Source: a bacterium
GTDB taxonomy: Bacteria > Bacillota_I > Bacilli_A > RFN20 > CAG-826
Length of the DNA stretch: 6,340 bases
Reading direction: 5' to 3'
NCBI GenBank assembly: GCA_019421105.1
Contig: JAHZFY010000043.1
Location: 1 to 6,340 of the forward strand
Shown: positions 1 through 6,137 of the stretch, one piece after another
Numbering within the stretch: position 1 is the first letter of the stretch
Layout of the letters: every line of letters begins with the position of its first letter
The notes under the pieces: generated by a model
Database searches by the model: none
Seen by the model: the letters and a program-made list of their open reading frames with translations, nothing else
Told to the model about the DNA's origin: nothing
Position numbers and translations under genes: made by a program

Positions 1-2
1 TA

Positions 3-476
3 ATGTTTAGTAAACAGTTGTTTAAATTCAATTATTTATATTATTTATTCCTTTCCTTATTTTCTATATTTTTAAGTGTCTGTTCTTTATCTTCACTATA
101 CTTAATTAGAACTGACAATATCGTTATTTCTATTATATTGATAGTTTTAAATATCACCTTCCTGATTATGAATGCTTATATTTTGGCTTCTACTGCCGCG
201 GGCATGAAACATCATTTGGATACTTGGATGAAAAAGATAACCTTTATTTGTTATTTTATAATTTTTTCAATTGTTGGTTTTGCAATTGGATATGGTGTTA
301 CTTATTTGATGTCTATCAAAGACATATTTGTTAATTTCAATGAATTTGTTTTTAACGATTATCTTTTGTTTATTATCGTTGGGGTTATTACTTTTATTTT
401 ACCTATTGCTTCTTTGCGACTATCAAAAATATATGTACATATAAAAACTAAAGTTTCATCAAAGAAAAATAATTAG
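3..476 (+). CDS. Small four-helix integral membrane protein, function unknown
   Basis: A 157-residue, very hydrophobic protein that I do not recognise. Four likely membrane helices can be seen at about residues 11-34, 40-64, 79-103 and 119-139. The loop between helices 2 and 3 carries K69, H70, H71, K77 and K78, and the C-terminal tail is lysine-rich. By the positive-inside rule both ends should face the cytoplasm. No catalytic or transport motif is visible. It ends in TAG, 18 bases before the start of the metallo-hydrolase gene on the same strand, so co-transcription is likely. Only two bases precede the ATG, so its ribosome binding site cannot be seen and the frame might continue upstream of the window; the N-terminus is therefore uncertain. 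The reading frame is convincing because of its length, its membrane pattern and its fit to the operon. Confidence 0.7.
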   Translation: MFSKQLFKFNYLYYLFLSLFSIFLSVCSLSSLYLIRTDNIVISIILIVLNITFLIMNAYILASTAAGMKHHLDTWMKKITFICYFIIFSIVGFAIGYGVTYLMSIKDIFVNFNEFVFNDYLLFIIVGVITFILPIASLRLSKIYVHIKTKVSSKKNN

Positions 477-483
477 GATGGAT

Positions 484-489
484 GGAGGT
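484..489 (+). promoter_or_regulatory. Shine-Dalgarno site deciding the metallo-hydrolase start
   Basis: GGAGGT lies five bases before the ATG at 495. The alternative in-frame TTG at 489 overlaps this site and so cannot be the start. This fixes the N-terminus as MDKIVVQW. Confidence 0.8.
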
Positions 490-494
490 TGAAG

Positions 495-1124
495 ATGGAT
501 AAAATTGTTGTTCAATGGCTAGGTCATTCTTGTTTTTTAATAACTCATAAAGGAATAAAATATCTTTTTGATCCATATAAAGATAATAGTGTTCCGGGTT
601 TAAAATTGCCTCCTATTGGTGTTAATAAGGTTTTTATATCTCATGACCATGATGATCATAATAACGATAAGATTCCATGCCTATTAAATTATGTTGAAAT
701 TAATTATAAAACATTGCTAGTTGCCCATGATGATCAAGGTGGAGCGCTTCGCGGCATGAATAAAATCCACATTCTTTATTTAGATGGCATCAAGATTGTT
801 CATATGGGCGATATTGGATGTCAATTAGACTATCAACAAATCCAAGAATTAAAAGATTCTGATTTATTGTTGATACCTATCAATGGTTTTTATACGATAT
901 CAGCTTTAGATGCTTATGAAATATATAAACAAATCTCTCCAAAAGTGATGGTGCCAATGCATTATTATTACAATAATACTGGCTATAAAGATGATGGACA
1001 AATCGATAAATTTTTAGATGTATTTAAAGACGCGATTTGTTTAAAAGAAAAAGAATTTATTTTAAATGATTATATTCAAAGTGATCAAAGAAACGTGATT
1101 GTTTTAGATTATTGTAAGGAGTAA
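495..1124 (+). CDS. UlaG-type metallo-beta-lactamase-fold metal-dependent hydrolase
   Basis: A 209-residue cytoplasmic protein with no signal peptide, of normal length for the compact UlaG-like branch of the metallo-beta-lactamase superfamily. What is seen: the N-terminal GHSC motif (residues 10-13), FDPY (26-29), the metal-binding HDHDDH (50-55, the HxHxDH signature), HMGDIG (103-108) containing the metal-bridging aspartate D106, the family-typical YTISALDA stretch (133-140), and PMHYY (155-159) giving the last metal histidine H156. All expected metal ligands seem present, so it should be active. Family members hydrolyse lactone, phosphoester or thioester-like bonds, but this sequence does not reveal a substrate. 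It lies between a membrane protein gene and the deaminase gene; the 4-base gap to the latter suggests a linked metabolic job (inference). Stop is TAA, directly next to the downstream SD site. Confidence 0.85.
   Translation: MDKIVVQWLGHSCFLITHKGIKYLFDPYKDNSVPGLKLPPIGVNKVFISHDHDDHNNDKIPCLLNYVEINYKTLLVAHDDQGGALRGMNKIHILYLDGIKIVHMGDIGCQLDYQQIQELKDSDLLLIPINGFYTISALDAYEIYKQISPKVMVPMHYYYNNTGYKDDGQIDKFLDVFKDAICLKEKEFILNDYIQSDQRNVIVLDYCKE
1116..1121 (+). promoter_or_regulatory. Shine-Dalgarno site of the deaminase gene
   Basis: AAGGAG is placed seven bases before the ATG at 1129 and lies inside the last codons of the metallo-hydrolase gene, immediately before its stop. The arrangement favours translational coupling of the two genes. 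Confidence 0.8.
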
Positions 1125-1128
1125 AACG

Positions 1129-2406
1129 ATGAAAACTTTATTAAAAAACGCTCGTATTCTCACCATGAAAGATAACGAAAAAATCTTTTTAGGCGATATT
1201 GTTATTGAAAATGAAAAAATTGCTTATATTGGTAAAAAAGCAAAAGAAGATACGTATGATAAAATTATCGATTGTGAAGAAAATTTATTGATGCCAGGAT
1301 TTAAAAACGCTCATGCGCATTCAGCTATGTCTTTTTCTCGTAGCATCGCTGATGATTTGCCTTTGCATTCATGGCTCAATGATTGCATTTTTCCTATGGA
1401 GGCAAGACTTAAAGCCGATGATCAATATATATTGAGTAAAGTGAGTATTGCTGAATATTTAACTAGTGGAATCACTGCATGTTTTGATATGTATTATAAC
1501 CCTCTTGAAATGATGAAAGCCTCCATTGATTGTGGTTTTAAAGTTGTTTTATTAGGTACGGTCACTAAATTTAGAGAATCGGTTAAAGAGATGGTTGAAT
1601 CATATAAAATAATCAATTCTAAAAATAATCCTTTAGTTTCATATTGTTTAGGATTTCATGCAGAATATACGGCTTTAGAAGAGATTTTGGTTGAATTAAG
1701 CAAGGCTGCAAAAGAATTGCATTGTCCAATTTATACTCATTCAAGCGAAACACCTTTTGAAGTGGAAGAATGTAAAAAAAGACATAACGGCATGACACCT
1801 ACAGAATATATGGAACACTTGCATTTATTTGATAATGGTGGTGGGGTTTTCCATGGCGTAGCGTTAAGCGATGACGATTTAAAAATATTTAAAAAACATA
1901 ATCTATCGATAGTTACATGTCCTGGTTCAAACTCAAAATTAGCAAGTGGAATAGCACCTATTGATAAATTTATTAAAGAAGGTATCAATCTAGCTATTGG
2001 AACAGATGGCGCGGGTTCTAATAATGGTTTAGATTTCTTTTATGAAATGAGACTTGCTTGCGTTTTACAAAAGCTTTTAAATAATGACCCAAGCGCTGGA
2101 CAAGCTTTAAATATTTTAAAAGCCGCGACTGTCGGTGGGGCTATTGCGATGGGATTAAAAGACGCTGATGTGTTAGATGTTGGAAAATATGCTGATATCA
2201 TCATGATCGATTTAAATCGTCCAAATATGCAACCGATTAATAACATTGAAAAAAATATCGTCTATTCTGGTGGAAAAGACGATATTAAGATGACGATGAT
2301 CAATGGTAAAATATTATATATGGACCATCAATTTTATTTAGATGAACCAATCAAAGATATTTATAAAAAAGCACAAATCATCACTGATAGATTAAAATCT
2401 AATTAA
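1129..2406 (+). CDS. mtaD: Zinc amidohydrolase, MTA/SAH (5'-deoxyadenosine) deaminase-like
   Basis: A 425-residue cytoplasmic enzyme of full family length. Enzymes of this group deaminate the adenine of 5'-methylthioadenosine, S-adenosylhomocysteine or 5'-deoxyadenosine, by-products of S-adenosylmethionine use. Seen in order: the small N-terminal beta-sandwich half (1-55), the barrel entry MPGFKNAHAH with zinc ligands H62 and H64, ADDLPLHSWL (75-83 region), E91 in the PMEARL substrate motif, H177, THSSE with zinc ligand H204 and catalytic E207, H242 in VFHGVALSDDD, CPGSNSKLASGIAP (264-277), and GTDGAGSNN with zinc ligand D293. The C-terminal sandwich half follows, with the typical GKYADIIMIDL and INGKILY. 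The ADDLP..W and SN.KLASGIAP motifs favour the MTA/SAH branch over guanine or chlorohydrolase relatives (TrzN, AtzA, SsnA), but exact substrate is uncertain. It overlaps the convergent lipoprotein gene by 8 bases at its 3' end. Confidence 0.82.
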   Translation: MKTLLKNARILTMKDNEKIFLGDIVIENEKIAYIGKKAKEDTYDKIIDCEENLLMPGFKNAHAHSAMSFSRSIADDLPLHSWLNDCIFPMEARLKADDQYILSKVSIAEYLTSGITACFDMYYNPLEMMKASIDCGFKVVLLGTVTKFRESVKEMVESYKIINSKNNPLVSYCLGFHAEYTALEEILVELSKAAKELHCPIYTHSSETPFEVEECKKRHNGMTPTEYMEHLHLFDNGGGVFHGVALSDDDLKIFKKHNLSIVTCPGSNSKLASGIAPIDKFIKEGINLAIGTDGAGSNNGLDFFYEMRLACVLQKLLNNDPSAGQALNILKAATVGGAIAMGLKDADVLDVGKYADIIMIDLNRPNMQPINNIEKNIVYSGGKDDIKMTMINGKILYMDHQFYLDEPIKDIYKKAQIITDRLKSN

Positions 2407-3472
2407 AAGCGTAAGTAGATAAAAATGCATTTAATAATGGGGCGTGGTATTCATAAGCATATTCTTGAAGCCATGTCCCTTTTTCGCTAATTTGTTCATT
2501 AGGAATAATCATTCCTTGCAAAATAGATTTATCATCTTTATCTAATTTATCTAAATATTTAAGATGTTTTACTCTTTCATCGCTATAAAATGAACGAGAT
2601 ACATAATATTCATTGTTTTCGTTTTTGCTGACCGCATCATTAAAAAAGACTGAAGCATCATATAAAACTCCATCTTTATAATATTGATAAGTAGGAACAA
2701 AGCCTCTATCATAGCCTAATGAGTGTTTAGAAGCGCTATTTAAATTATATGTTGTTAAAAAGTCAACATAGTTAGGATTATTGACATCTTTTTTTCCTTC
2801 ATTTAACAATAAACCTTCAACTTCTAAATTTAATAAATACATATCAGTATCAAATTCTTTGTTTTTTGTATAATCATATAAAAATCTAGGGAATGAGTAT
2901 TTACAATCTCCACAGCTATCCCAATAATATGTGACGATAAAATCTTCTTTATTTTTGATATGAGTTTTAAATTGATCTTGATTAATAAAATAATAATTAG
3001 GTTTAAATGTTCTTTCTTCAATCGCTAGTTTTAAGGCTGCAGAACCTTTAAATAATGGGTTTAAATCAGTGACAGTGTAATCGATTTTTTCCACTAATTT
3101 ACCATCCTTAACAAAATGAATCGAAGGTCTATCATAAAAAGTAGAAAAACCAAAATTATCCTGTCCATTAAATTCGCTGCTTACAATTTTATAGATGAGA
3201 TAATTTTCTTCTTTAACTACTTTATCAATAGCAAAACTAAAAGCAGACCAACATGAACAATGTGAATCATCAGAATCATAAGTGACTACTATCATTGATT
3301 CTTTATCTAACATTTTGCTAGCTAAGTCTGAATAATGTATCTTTCTTGCCCCTTCATCGATATGGGTACCATAGGTTAAAGTATATCTTTCTTGCTCGTT
3401 ATTATTACAAGAGCTTAATCCGGTGCATAAACCTATTAAAATGACCGGAAATAACATCAAAATTTTCTTCAT
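2399..3472 (-). CDS. Lipoprotein with two tandem thioredoxin-like domains
   Basis: A 357-residue exported lipoprotein. The N-terminus has a signal peptide (MKK, then hydrophobic residues 4-18) and the lipobox LSSC with C22 as the lipidated cysteine, so the protein should be anchored on the outer face of the membrane. Domain 2 (about 160-280) is thioredoxin-like: a beta strand FIVTYYW, the active site CGDC (187-190), and VPTYQYYKDG with a likely cis-proline at P260. Domain 1 (about 50-135) follows the same plan: MIVVTYDSDDS, then HCSCW (71-75), then RPSIHFVKDG with P116. It keeps the second CXXC cysteine (C74) but has histidine for the first and an extra cysteine between. The C-terminal 75 residues match nothing I know. 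A role in extracellular thiol redox or disulfide handling is inference; the family is not named. The start at 3472 gives a proper signal peptide; the frame stays open to a TTG at 3508, which I reject. Stop is TAG. Confidence 0.8.
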   Translation of the reverse strand: MKKILMLFPVILIGLCTGLSSCNNNEQERYTLTYGTHIDEGARKIHYSDLASKMLDKESMIVVTYDSDDSHCSCWSAFSFAIDKVVKEENYLIYKIVSSEFNGQDNFGFSTFYDRPSIHFVKDGKLVEKIDYTVTDLNPLFKGSAALKLAIEERTFKPNYYFINQDQFKTHIKNKEDFIVTYYWDSCGDCKYSFPRFLYDYTKNKEFDTDMYLLNLEVEGLLLNEGKKDVNNPNYVDFLTTYNLNSASKHSLGYDRGFVPTYQYYKDGVLYDASVFFNDAVSKNENNEYYVSRSFYSDERVKHLKYLDKLDKDDKSILQGMIIPNEQISEKGTWLQEYAYEYHAPLLNAFLSTYAFN

Positions 3473-3479
3473 GAAAAAC

Positions 3480-3508
3480 ATTATATATTCTATATAAAAT
3501 TTTAACAA
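3480..3508 (-). promoter_or_regulatory. Candidate promoter of the lipoprotein gene, probably giving a leaderless mRNA
   Basis: On the minus strand, TTGTTA (3508-3503) is followed after exactly 17 bases by a perfect TATAAT (3485-3480). The predicted transcription start falls at 3473-3472, on or one base before the A of the ATG start codon. No SD sequence is seen before that ATG, which agrees with leaderless initiation. AT-rich sequence yields chance matches, so this is a good but unproven call. Confidence 0.55.
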
Positions 3509-3570
3509 TAAAATCGTTAAAAAAATTATGCGAAAAAATCGTCAATTTTTAAGCAAAAAAACACATCGAA

Positions 3571-3586
3571 TTTTCAATGTAAAAAA
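3571..3586 (+). repeat. 16-bp direct repeat, copy 1
   Basis: TTTTCAATGTAAAAAA occurs here and again, identically, at 3596-3611, a start-to-start distance of 25 bases. The core has partial dyad symmetry (TTTT six bases AAAA). Placed between the divergent promoters, the pair could be a tandem regulator-binding site, or simply an A/T-rich duplication. Confidence 0.5.
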
Positions 3587-3595
3587 CCCTTGATT

Positions 3596-3611
3596 TTTTC
3601 AATGTAAAAAA
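3596..3611 (+). repeat. 16-bp direct repeat, copy 2
   Basis: Exact second copy of the repeat at 3571-3586. It ends just upstream of the candidate -35 element at 3614, a position where an activator or repressor could act on potABC transcription (inference). Confidence 0.5.
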
Positions 3612-3613
3612 AA

Positions 3614-3642
3614 TTAAAAAAATTAGAACCATACTATATAAT
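3614..3642 (+). promoter_or_regulatory. Candidate distal potABC promoter
   Basis: TTAAAA (3614-3619), a weak -35 with four of six consensus matches, is followed after 17 bases by a perfect TATAAT (3637-3642). Transcription would start near 3649, inside the inverted repeat at 3643-3672, and give a leader of about 120 bases to the potA start. Confidence 0.4.
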
Positions 3643-3672
3643 TTTGATATATGACACATGTGGAAAATCAAA
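3643..3672. repeat. Operator-like inverted repeat around an 8-bp palindrome
   Basis: The arms TTTGAT (3643-3648) and ATCAAA (3667-3672) enclose the perfect palindrome CACATGTG (3655-3662). The two symmetry centres differ by one base. The element begins right after the -10 of the distal candidate promoter and covers its predicted start site, as expected of a repressor operator. No regulator gene is in view, so its role is a guess. Confidence 0.4.
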
Positions 3673-3684
3673 TGCAAAAAAATA

Positions 3685-3714
3685 TTGAAAAAAATGTTTG
3701 TATTTTCATATAAA
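3685..3714 (+). promoter_or_regulatory. Candidate proximal potABC promoter
   Basis: TTGAAA (3685-3690, five of six matches) is followed after 18 bases by TATAAA (3709-3714, five of six). Transcription would start near 3721 and leave a leader of about 50 bases before potA, which contains the potA SD site. This is the better balanced of the two plus-strand candidates. Confidence 0.45.
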
Positions 3715-3750
3715 TTTCTATATGATTTTTTCGTTGAAAATTTTTATAAA

Positions 3751-3762
3751 AAAGAAAGGGGA
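3751..3762 (+). promoter_or_regulatory. Shine-Dalgarno site deciding the potA start
   Basis: The purine tract AAAGAAAGGGGA ends seven bases before the ATG at 3770. The in-frame ATG at 3698 has no such site and would add 24 residues unlike any ABC ATPase N-terminus, so 3770 is the start. Confidence 0.85.
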
Positions 3763-3769
3763 TTTTGCG

Positions 3770-5332
3770 ATGGGAGATTTAAATAAAATCATATCGATAA
3801 AAAACGTCAGCAAAGTGTTTGATGATGTAACTGTTGTCGATGATTTTAATTTAGACATCACAAAAGGTGAGTTTGTCACTTTTTTAGGGCCTTCCGGATG
3901 TGGAAAAACTACGACATTAAGAATGATTGCTGGTTTTGAAATACCAAGTGAAGGACACATTTATTTGAATGGGCAGGATATTACAAAACTTCTACCCTAT
4001 AAAAGACCGGTAAATACCGTATTCCAAAGATACGCCTTATTTCCACATCTTGACGTTTATGATAACGTAGCATTCGGCTTGAAGCTTAAAAAGGTACCAG
4101 TAAAAGTCAAGAAAAGAAACGGTGAGGAAGTTATCAAAATGAAACACCTCACTTCTAAACAAATCGATGAAAAAGTTGCTAAGGCATTAAAAATTGTCGA
4201 TTTAGAAGAATTAGAAGACCGTAACATTTCCACATTGAGTGGTGGACAACAACAACGTGTCGCTATTGCAAGAGCAATCGTTAACGAACCAGAAATATTG
4301 CTTTTAGACGAACCTTTAGGTGCTTTGGACTTAAAGATGAGAAAAGACATGCAACTTGAATTAAAAGAGATGCATAAAAAATTGGGCATCACATTTATTT
4401 ATGTTACCCATGATCAAGAAGAAGCATTGACGATGTCAGATACAATCGTCGTCATGAAAGCAGGTCAAATTCAACAAGTTGGCACCCCAACAGATATTTA
4501 TAATGAACCTGCGAATGCTTATGTTGCTAACTTTATTGGCGAATCTAATATTTATAACGCTATAATGATGGGCAAAAAATTAGTTAAATTCTTAGGAACT
4601 ACTTTTAAATGCGTCGATGATTTTCCTAAAAACGAAAGAGTGGACGTCGTCGTTAGACCTGAGGATGTCGAATTAAAAAGAATTGCAAAAAATCGTGAAT
4701 TAACACCTGAATTAAAAGAAAAATATAAAGATAAATTAATCGGTGTCATCACTTCTAAAGTCTTTAAAGGTATTCATTACGAATACGTCATCATGAAAGG
4801 CAAAAATGAAATCGTCGCTCAAGACACTAAAGAATTTAATGTTGATGATGTAGTTCTCATCGATATTGGACCAAATGAAATCCATATCATGAAAAAAGAA
4901 TTATCCAAAAACATCTATTCGGATGCTTGGATTAATTCTAATAATCAACTTGTCATTTCTGATTGTGTATTTGAATGTGATATCACAAAGCTTTTACCGG
5001 GCTCTCATATCGATGAAAAAGGATATCTCATCTCTAAAGAAGGCAAAAAATATGATTTAAATGACGCTGATGTCATCGCAGAAATTGATTTAGGCGACAT
5101 TGAAATTTTAGATAGAAATGAAGAAAACGATGAAAACTATGGTGAAATTATTTCTATTGTTTATAAAGGAGACCATTATCAAGTTTTAGTTAGAACAAAA
5201 GAAGAAGAGGACTTCGTTTGTGAAACTAGCTATTCTTACAATGAAAACGATATTGTCTCTTTAAATATCAAACCAGAAAATATTGAATTGACTATCAAAG
5301 GAAGCATTGACAAATATGAAGTCGATGAATAA
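3770..5332 (+). CDS. potA: Spermidine/putrescine ABC importer ATPase PotA with duplicated C-terminal domain
   Basis: The cytoplasmic ATPase of a polyamine importer, working as a dimer with the PotB and PotC permeases. Seen in order: Walker A GPSGCGKTT (40-48), Q-loop FQRYALFPH (85-93), ABC signature LSGGQQQR (156-163), Walker B ILLLDEP (176-182), D-loop GALD (184-187) and switch histidine H214 in VTHDQEEA. All catalytic residues are intact. A lysine-rich insertion of about 20 residues (roughly 108-130) sits in the helical subdomain after FGLKLKK, resembling the longer PotA forms of Mollicutes. The protein has 520 residues against about 370-380 in typical PotA. The excess is explained by a C-terminal domain present twice (about 260-376 and 381-510), each opening with NIY and closing with a TOBE-like strand set. 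In known PotA this region mediates feedback by polyamines. The gene overlaps potB by about 17 bases. PotA is favoured over other importer ATPases by the PotB/PotC neighbours. Confidence 0.92.
   Translation: MGDLNKIISIKNVSKVFDDVTVVDDFNLDITKGEFVTFLGPSGCGKTTTLRMIAGFEIPSEGHIYLNGQDITKLLPYKRPVNTVFQRYALFPHLDVYDNVAFGLKLKKVPVKVKKRNGEEVIKMKHLTSKQIDEKVAKALKIVDLEELEDRNISTLSGGQQQRVAIARAIVNEPEILLLDEPLGALDLKMRKDMQLELKEMHKKLGITFIYVTHDQEEALTMSDTIVVMKAGQIQQVGTPTDIYNEPANAYVANFIGESNIYNAIMMGKKLVKFLGTTFKCVDDFPKNERVDVVVRPEDVELKRIAKNRELTPELKEKYKDKLIGVITSKVFKGIHYEYVIMKGKNEIVAQDTKEFNVDDVVLIDIGPNEIHIMKKELSKNIYSDAWINSNNQLVISDCVFECDITKLLPGSHIDEKGYLISKEGKKYDLNDADVIAEIDLGDIEILDRNEENDENYGEIISIVYKGDHYQVLVRTKEEEDFVCETSYSYNENDIVSLNIKPENIELTIKGSIDKYEVDE
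5297..5304 (+). promoter_or_regulatory. Probable Shine-Dalgarno site of potB inside potA
   Basis: AAAGGAAG lies within the last codons of potA, 11 bases before the ATG at 5316. In-frame alternatives are a TTG at 5307, too close, and an ATG at 5325, too far. The ATG at 5316 is the best compromise, though the spacing is somewhat long. Confidence 0.5.
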
Positions 5333-6137
5333 TGAAAAAAGGCGTATTTTTGCCTTAAGAAGAAAAGATCTTTGCATACCTTATAGTGTATTCTTACTCT
5401 TATTTATTATTATTCCAATTTTATTGATTGTCTTTTATGCATTTACAGACGCAAACGGATATTTCTCCTTTGAAGCCTTAATTAACTTTTTTACAACTTG
5501 GACTAAAATTAATGTTTTGTTTGTTTCTGTATTTATTGCATTACAAACCACTTTATTATGTTTGTTAATCGGCTATCCTCTTGCTTATTTTTTAGCAGAC
5601 AAAAGAGTGAATAAAAATGCTGTGTTGGTCACTTTATTCATCGCTCCAATGTGGATTAACTTCGTTTTAAGAACCGGTGCAACTCGTGACTTATTAACTT
5701 GGTTAGGAATCAATGGCGGTAACCATCCTTATTTAGCTACTTTAATTGGTATGGTTTATAACTATCTTCCATTTGTTATATTGCCTTTATATACGACGAT
5801 GTTGAAGTTAGATAAATCCCAAATTGAAGCCGCTTCTGATTTAGGAGCAAATCCAATTCAAGTATTTTTAAAATCGATACTTCCACAAAGTGTTCCAGGC
5901 ATTATCTCTGCGATTACGATGACATTTATGCCTACGATGTCAAGCTATGTTATCTCTGATTTATTATCTGAAGGTAAGATCACTTTGTTTGGTAATTATA
6001 TCTATTTAGACTTTTCACAAAGCATGTGGAACGATGGTAGCTTCATGGCTTTAATCATGTTGATTATTGTCGGTATCACCATGTTTTTAACAAGAAATGT
6101 TGAAAAAGAAGAAGGAAGGGGGACAGGTTTATGGTAA
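5316..6137 (+). CDS. potB: Spermidine/putrescine ABC importer permease PotB
   Basis: A 273-residue inner-membrane permease, of usual PotB length, that pairs with PotC to form the polyamine channel. About six membrane helices are visible, near residues 22-42, 68-94, 103-120, 138-160, 192-214 and 243-259. The FIAPMWINFVLRT stretch (108-120) is typical of PotB-type permeases. The cytoplasmic EAA loop, which docks onto the ATPase, reads EAASDLGANP and continues to the proline of ILP (171-190), matching the family pattern exactly. The start was chosen as ATG 5316 from spacing to the SD site at 5297-5304; TTG 5307 or ATG 5325 would change the N-terminus by only three residues. The gene overlaps potA, and its TAA is embedded in the start region of potC, so the three subunits should be made in balance. 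Confidence 0.92.
   Translation: MKSMNNEKRRIFALRRKDLCIPYSVFLLLFIIIPILLIVFYAFTDANGYFSFEALINFFTTWTKINVLFVSVFIALQTTLLCLLIGYPLAYFLADKRVNKNAVLVTLFIAPMWINFVLRTGATRDLLTWLGINGGNHPYLATLIGMVYNYLPFVILPLYTTMLKLDKSQIEAASDLGANPIQVFLKSILPQSVPGIISAITMTFMPTMSSYVISDLLSEGKITLFGNYIYLDFSQSMWNDGSFMALIMLIIVGITMFLTRNVEKEEGRGTGLW

Larger units (their letters stand above)
3473..3769. other. Divergent intergenic region between lipoprotein and potA genes
   Basis: This roughly 300-base spacer separates two divergently transcribed genes and codes for no protein I can support. It is extremely AT-rich and holds the candidate promoters, the 16-bp direct repeat and the inverted repeat listed separately. Between 3519 and 3622 there are nine runs of 4-8 A or T bases whose centres are spaced about 10-14 bases apart, close to helical phasing. 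Such sequence is often bent and can also act as an UP element for RNA polymerase (inference). No RNA gene, riboswitch fold or terminator hairpin was recognised. Confidence 0.6.

Noticed and set aside
489..494. TTG start two codons upstream of the metallo-hydrolase ATG
   Set aside because: It overlaps the SD sequence GGAGGT and so cannot be used with it.
1737..2246. Two open frames on the minus strand inside the deaminase gene
   Set aside because: They lie fully antisense to a well-conserved enzyme gene, have no SD or recognisable motifs, and look like mirror translations.
2407..2470. A transcription terminator after the deaminase gene
   Set aside because: Only the small palindrome AAATGCATTT was seen, without a GC-rich stem or a following T-run; no support for an intrinsic terminator on either strand.
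2830..3021. A 63-residue open frame in a second frame of the lipoprotein gene
   Set aside because: It is an alternate-frame shadow within the coding region, on the same strand, with low-complexity isoleucine/lysine content and no initiation signal.
3509..3545. Second minus-strand promoter with TTGACG at 3545-3540
   Set aside because: At a 17-base spacing the -10 hexamer would be TTTTAA, only three of six matches; the better CATAAT lies just nine bases away, too close.
3590..3618. Plus-strand -35-like TTGATT at 3590-3595
   Set aside because: No acceptable -10 hexamer lies 16-18 bases downstream.
3698..3769. Possible 24-residue N-terminal extension of PotA from an ATG at 3698
   Set aside because: It has no SD site, overlaps the proximal candidate promoter, and encodes a sequence unlike any ABC ATPase N-terminus, while the ATG at 3770 has a strong SD.
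3718..4752. Three open frames antisense to potA
   Set aside because: They mirror highly conserved ABC ATPase motifs and have no independent evidence such as SD sites or domains.
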